The position numbers were made by a program, and so were the translations under genes. 64,000 nucleotides of DNA. Origin: DASUPK01 sp963736305. Its GTDB lineage: Bacteria; Actinomycetota; Thermoleophilia; Solirubrobacterales; 70-9. The notes below the pieces were generated by a model. It ran no database searches and was not told the origin of the DNA. It saw only the letters and a program-made list of their open reading frames with translations. The DNA lies in the NCBI GenBank assembly GCA_963736305.1, contig CAVTOD010000005.1, positions 806,001-870,000 of the forward strand. Reading direction: 5' to 3'. This document shows positions 61,067-64,000 of the stretch, one piece after another (the stretch's first letter is position 1; each line of letters opens with the position of its first letter).

Positions 61067-62209
61067 TTAGGTTAGGTGACGAGCCTGACTCTCCGCCCAG
61101 GCCCGCTCATAGCTCTGCGCGGTCTCGCGCGCCGTTCGCTCCCAGCTGAACAGGGCCGCGCGTTGCCGGCCGGCGCTGGCCAGCTCCTCGCGTAGATCCG
61201 GACTCTCCAGCAACTCCCCGATGGCCGCCGCGATGTCCCCCTCATCGAGGGGGTCGAAGTAGCGCGCGGCGTCCCCGGCCACCTCCGGCAGCGACGAGGC
61301 GTTCGAGCAGGCGACCGGGAGGCCGCGCTCCATCGCCTCCAGCACCGGGATGCCGAACCCCTCCGCCAGGGAGGGAAAGACGAAGCAGAGCGCCACCCGG
61401 TAGAGGCCCTCGAGGTCATCGTCTGAGACCCAGCCGAGGAAGCGGACGCGATCGGCGATGCCGAGCCGCCAAGCCTCCCGCTCGAGCTCGCCCTCGAACG
61501 ACGTCGGGTAGCCCGGCAGCACGAGGAGCGGCGCCGGATCGGCCTCGAGCCGGGCGAAGGCCTCGAGCAGGCGAGGCAGGTTCTTGTGTGGCCGCCGCGC
61601 GGAGACCGAGAGAATCAACGGGCCTTCGCCCAGGTCCAGCCGCTCGCGAAGCTCGGGCTCCGGCGTCGCATCGCCCAGCGGCTTGCCGCCGAGGTAGGCG
61701 ATGTCGATGCGCTGCCTGGGTACTCCGAGGACGTCGGAGATGTCGGCGGCGGACGCCTCCGAGAGCGTGATCACCCGGTCGGCGCCGCGCGCCGCCCGCG
61801 GCACGAGGAGGCGCATGCCGGCGCGCCTGAGGGGCGTATGCGCCTCCGGCTGGCGCGCGTAGATGACGTCGAGGATGGTGACGACGCTGACCGCGCGGGG
61901 GCGTGAGGGCGCGGACGTGCCGAGGCTGTGCAGCAGCTGGATCCCGTGCTCCCGGACGAGCCGGGGAAGCCGGCGCTGCTCGGCGATCACGCGGCGAACG
62001 CGCCCGCGCCCGCTGACGTCGACCGGAACGACCCTGACCCCCCCGAGCGCGAGGTCCGCCGCCTCTCGATTGACGAACGCGACCAGCTCCAGGTCGGGGC
62101 GCACCTCGGCGAGCTTCGGAACGAGGTTCCGCGCGTAGACCTCGCTGCCGCCGGTTTCGCCGGGGACGAGATAGAGCAGGTTGAGGCCGACGCGGCGAAG
62201 TTCGCTCAC
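61067..62209 (-). CDS. Glycosyltransferase family 4
   Basis: The 380-residue GT-B transferase has the N-terminal LYLVPGETGGSEVYARNL, ILDVIYARQPEAHTPLRR, the donor region LILSVSARRPHKNLPRLL, and FPSLAEGFGIPVLEAMERGL with the EX7E motif. It resembles mannosyltransferases that act on lipid-linked glycans. The GTG start overlaps the preceding gene's stop (GTGA). Confidence 0.88.
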   Translation of the reverse strand: MSELRRVGLNLLYLVPGETGGSEVYARNLVPKLAEVRPDLELVAFVNREAADLALGGVRVVPVDVSGRGRVRRVIAEQRRLPRLVREHGIQLLHSLGTSAPSRPRAVSVVTILDVIYARQPEAHTPLRRAGMRLLVPRAARGADRVITLSEASAADISDVLGVPRQRIDIAYLGGKPLGDATPEPELRERLDLGEGPLILSVSARRPHKNLPRLLEAFARLEADPAPLLVLPGYPTSFEGELEREAWRLGIADRVRFLGWVSDDDLEGLYRVALCFVFPSLAEGFGIPVLEAMERGLPVACSNASSLPEVAGDAARYFDPLDEGDIAAAIGELLESPDLREELASAGRQRAALFSWERTARETAQSYERAWAESQARHLT

Positions 62210-63279
62210 TGGTGCGGCCTCCTCGCGGCGGCGGACAGGATCGCCTCGAGCGCCTGCTCAGGGCCGAAGCGATGGCGGAGCACTTCGAGGGGCGCAGGAG
62301 CCGACGGCAGATCGGCGAGCCGCGCCTCGAGCTCGGCGGATCCCTCATAGGGCCGTACGGGCAGCCCCGCGTAGTCGGGCTCCGAGAAGACGCGGCGCCG
62401 CACCAGCGCGGGGCGGCCGTGAGCGAGCGCCTCGACGATCACCATCCCTTGGCCCTCGAAGCTCCCCGTCGAGGGGACGACCAGGACGTCGATCGAGTCG
62501 AAGAACGGTCCCAGGTCGTCGACCGGGTCGAGCACAGAGACGCGCTCGCCCAGCCCGAGCGCCTGAATCCTCTGCTTGACCTCCTCGGTGTAGGCCGCGT
62601 CCTCGGGGCGGCCGGCGAAGAGCGCCCGCGACCACGATCCGGCGGCGGCGAGCTCCTCGACCAGGTCCAGCTGGCCCTTCCCCGGGATGAAGCGGGCGAG
62701 GACACCGATTACGGGTTCCCCGTTCCGGCGCGGCTCGCGCGAGGCCTCGTTGAACTCATCCGAGTTGAGAAAGAGGTTCGACTCCCAGACCGGGACGCCG
62801 GGAAGACGCTCGTGGCAGAGCGCGGCGATTCTGCCGCCCATCGCCACCAACGAGCCGACGTGGCGGTAGGCGAGGCGGCCGCTAACCCGGGCGAGGGTGT
62901 CCCGCTCGTGCACGATCTGCACGATCGGGGGCCGGTGACGCAGCGTCAGCGCAGCCGCGGTGAGGTAGGCCTGGGCTCTCGCGGTGTTGCCGATCGCGAT
63001 CGCACCTGGCCCCATTCGTCCCAGCATTGAGCGGACGGCCAGGACGGCGCCAGGCCAGCGCGGAACCCCGCGCGGGCCGAGCGGGGGGAACGACGCGGGT
63101 TCGTAAGCGATGCCCTCGGCGAGGCACCGGCGGGCCATGTCGCTGGCGTCGGGGCAGACGATCCGTAGCTCTGAGCCGTCTTGCGTCGCCAGGTACCTCC
63201 CCAGCCGCAGCGCAAAGACCTCGGCGCCGCCCACGATCGGGGCGTCGTCGAACAGCCAGAGCTCGGAGCCCTCAGCCAA
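62206..63279 (-). CDS. Glycosyltransferase family 4/GT1-like
   Basis: The 357-residue GT-B enzyme has LWLFDDAPIVGGAEVFALR, the donor domain VIGVLARFIPGKGQLDLVE and SVLDPVDDLGPFFDSIDVLV. VPSTGSFEGQGMVIVEALAH is an EX7E-like motif with Gln in place of the usual Phe. The start TTG 63279 overlaps the previous stop by 8 bp. It works in series with the neighbouring GT4 and GT2 enzymes. Confidence 0.83.
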   Translation of the reverse strand: MAEGSELWLFDDAPIVGGAEVFALRLGRYLATQDGSELRIVCPDASDMARRCLAEGIAYEPASFPPLGPRGVPRWPGAVLAVRSMLGRMGPGAIAIGNTARAQAYLTAAALTLRHRPPIVQIVHERDTLARVSGRLAYRHVGSLVAMGGRIAALCHERLPGVPVWESNLFLNSDEFNEASREPRRNGEPVIGVLARFIPGKGQLDLVEELAAAGSWSRALFAGRPEDAAYTEEVKQRIQALGLGERVSVLDPVDDLGPFFDSIDVLVVPSTGSFEGQGMVIVEALAHGRPALVRRRVFSEPDYAGLPVRPYEGSAELEARLADLPSAPAPLEVLRHRFGPEQALEAILSAAARRPHQ

Positions 63280-64000
63280 GGCGACGGCGCACGGCTTTGC
63301 GAATCGGCAGCGAGCTCACGTCCACCACGCGCTTCATGTCGTAGAGCAGGATCCGCGGGGCGGTCCGCCCGGAGTAGCCGCCGTAGCGGCGGCGGACACG
63401 GAAGTCCTCGCGGACCAGACGCCAGCTGATCTCGGTCGTGGCGCTGCGGCCGTGCCGGCGGAGGTAGGCGAGCGTCGCATGGCAGCGGGCGGCTCGCACG
63501 TGCGGGGCAATCCGCAGGTAGAGGTCGTAGTCCATGGCCATCCGGAGGCCGGTGTCGAAGTCCCCATAGCGCTCGAAGAGGGAGCGGCGAAAGAGGGCGG
63601 CGCCCGAGAAGAGCTCGAAGCCCTCCGTCAGCAGCCTGTGTCGGTCGAGCGTGTCCGCCACCTCGAACTTCCGGATCACGGAGCCGCGCTCGTCGACGTA
63701 CCCGTAGTCGCCGTAGATCAGGTCCACGTCGTCGGTGGCAAGCGGGGTGGCCTTCTCGAACGCGTCGTCCGCGAGCAGATCGTCGGCGTTCAGCCAGACG
63801 ACCCAGTCGCCGCGGGCGCGGCGCAGCGCCCGGTTGAGCGCATCGGACTGGCCCGCGTCGGGCTCGCTGACGACCGAGATGCGAGGGTCTCCGATCGCCT
63901 CGATCACGGCCAGCGTCCCGTCGCGGGACCCTCCGTCCTGGACCAGCACCTCGAGCGGCGGGATCCGCTGGTCCAAAGCGCTCCGAATCGCCGCGGCTAT
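63272..64000 (-). CDS. Glycosyltransferase family 2 (partial at window edge)
   Basis: The frame is open to the right edge, so the N-terminus lies beyond the window. The visible part has VLVQDGGSRDGTLAVIE, SEPDAGQSDALNRAL, the DxD-type VWLNADDLLADDA and MAMDYDLYLRIAPH, and is paralogous to the GT2 genes at 41330-42136 and 57287-58144. About 15-20 N-terminal residues are probably missing. The ATG at 63976 is not the real start because coding sequence continues before it. Confidence 0.82.
   Translation of the reverse strand: MAAAIRSALDQRIPPLEVLVQDGGSRDGTLAVIEAIGDPRISVVSEPDAGQSDALNRALRRARGDWVVWLNADDLLADDAFEKATPLATDDVDLIYGDYGYVDERGSVIRKFEVADTLDRHRLLTEGFELFSGAALFRRSLFERYGDFDTGLRMAMDYDLYLRIAPHVRAARCHATLAYLRRHGRSATTEISWRLVREDFRVRRRYGGYSGRTAPRILLYDMKRVVDVSSLPIRKAVRRRLG

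Overview
This 64 kb window is from a high-GC, gene-dense bacterial chromosome with strong G/C preference at third codon positions, many GTG/TTG starts and many 1-8 bp gene overlaps. The gene families point to Actinobacteria, most plausibly Thermoleophilia (Solirubrobacterales-like): an InhA-type FabI, a discrete FAS-II operon that includes an acyl-CoA carboxylase beta subunit, a B12-dependent ribonucleotide reductase with NrdR, and OmpR- and NarL-type two-component systems. The taxonomic call is inference. I see no IS element, prophage, CRISPR array or plasmid function.

1-12.9 kb, mixed housekeeping: flavin amine oxidase and MBL hydrolase (coupled), a diguanylate cyclase, an isochorismatase-like hydrolase, a lipoprotein, an NmrA-type oxidoreductase, the nrdR-nrdJ pair behind an NrdR box, a hemolysin-III-type membrane protein, a methyltransferase, a precorrin-2 dehydrogenase and a sugar epimerase. 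13-20 kb, DNA metabolism and signalling: a type IA topoisomerase that looks archaeal in type, a small odd gene with in-frame UGA codons facing it, tmk, holB and an OmpR-type sensor/regulator pair. 20-31 kb: a second sensor/regulator pair (NarL type), then one tightly coupled fatty-acid synthesis operon (fabD-fabH-fabG-acpP-fabF-accD-maoC-fabI), an enoyl-CoA hydratase, tRNA-Thr(CGT) and a trypsin-like protease.

32.7 kb to the right edge is a large surface-glycan locus: nucleotide-sugar enzymes (UDP-sugar dehydrogenase, RmlC, Gmd, an epimerase), a split transketolase, about ten glycosyltransferases, six methyltransferases (three of the FkbM family), three large polytopic membrane proteins, and a Wzm/Wzt ABC exporter whose ATPase has a C-terminal extension like the glycan-binding domain of Wzt proteins. 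wzm, wzt and an fkbM gene overlap by 4 bp each, which suggests synthesis, terminal modification and export of one methylated polymer. The last gene runs off the window.

Several genes are interrupted by single-base frame changes (protease at 30.72 kb, glycosyltransferase at 44.46 kb, a membrane protein at 55.09 and 55.46 kb), and a VOC gene carries an internal deletion. The single-base cases could be assembly errors. Points worth a second look are the two-UGA frame beside topA with a SECIS-like hairpin, the archaeal-type topoisomerase, repeated CTAG stop-codon interlocks between convergent genes, a perfect 12-bp inverted repeat covering a stop/start junction in the glycan locus, and two glycosyltransferases that seem to start at CTG.
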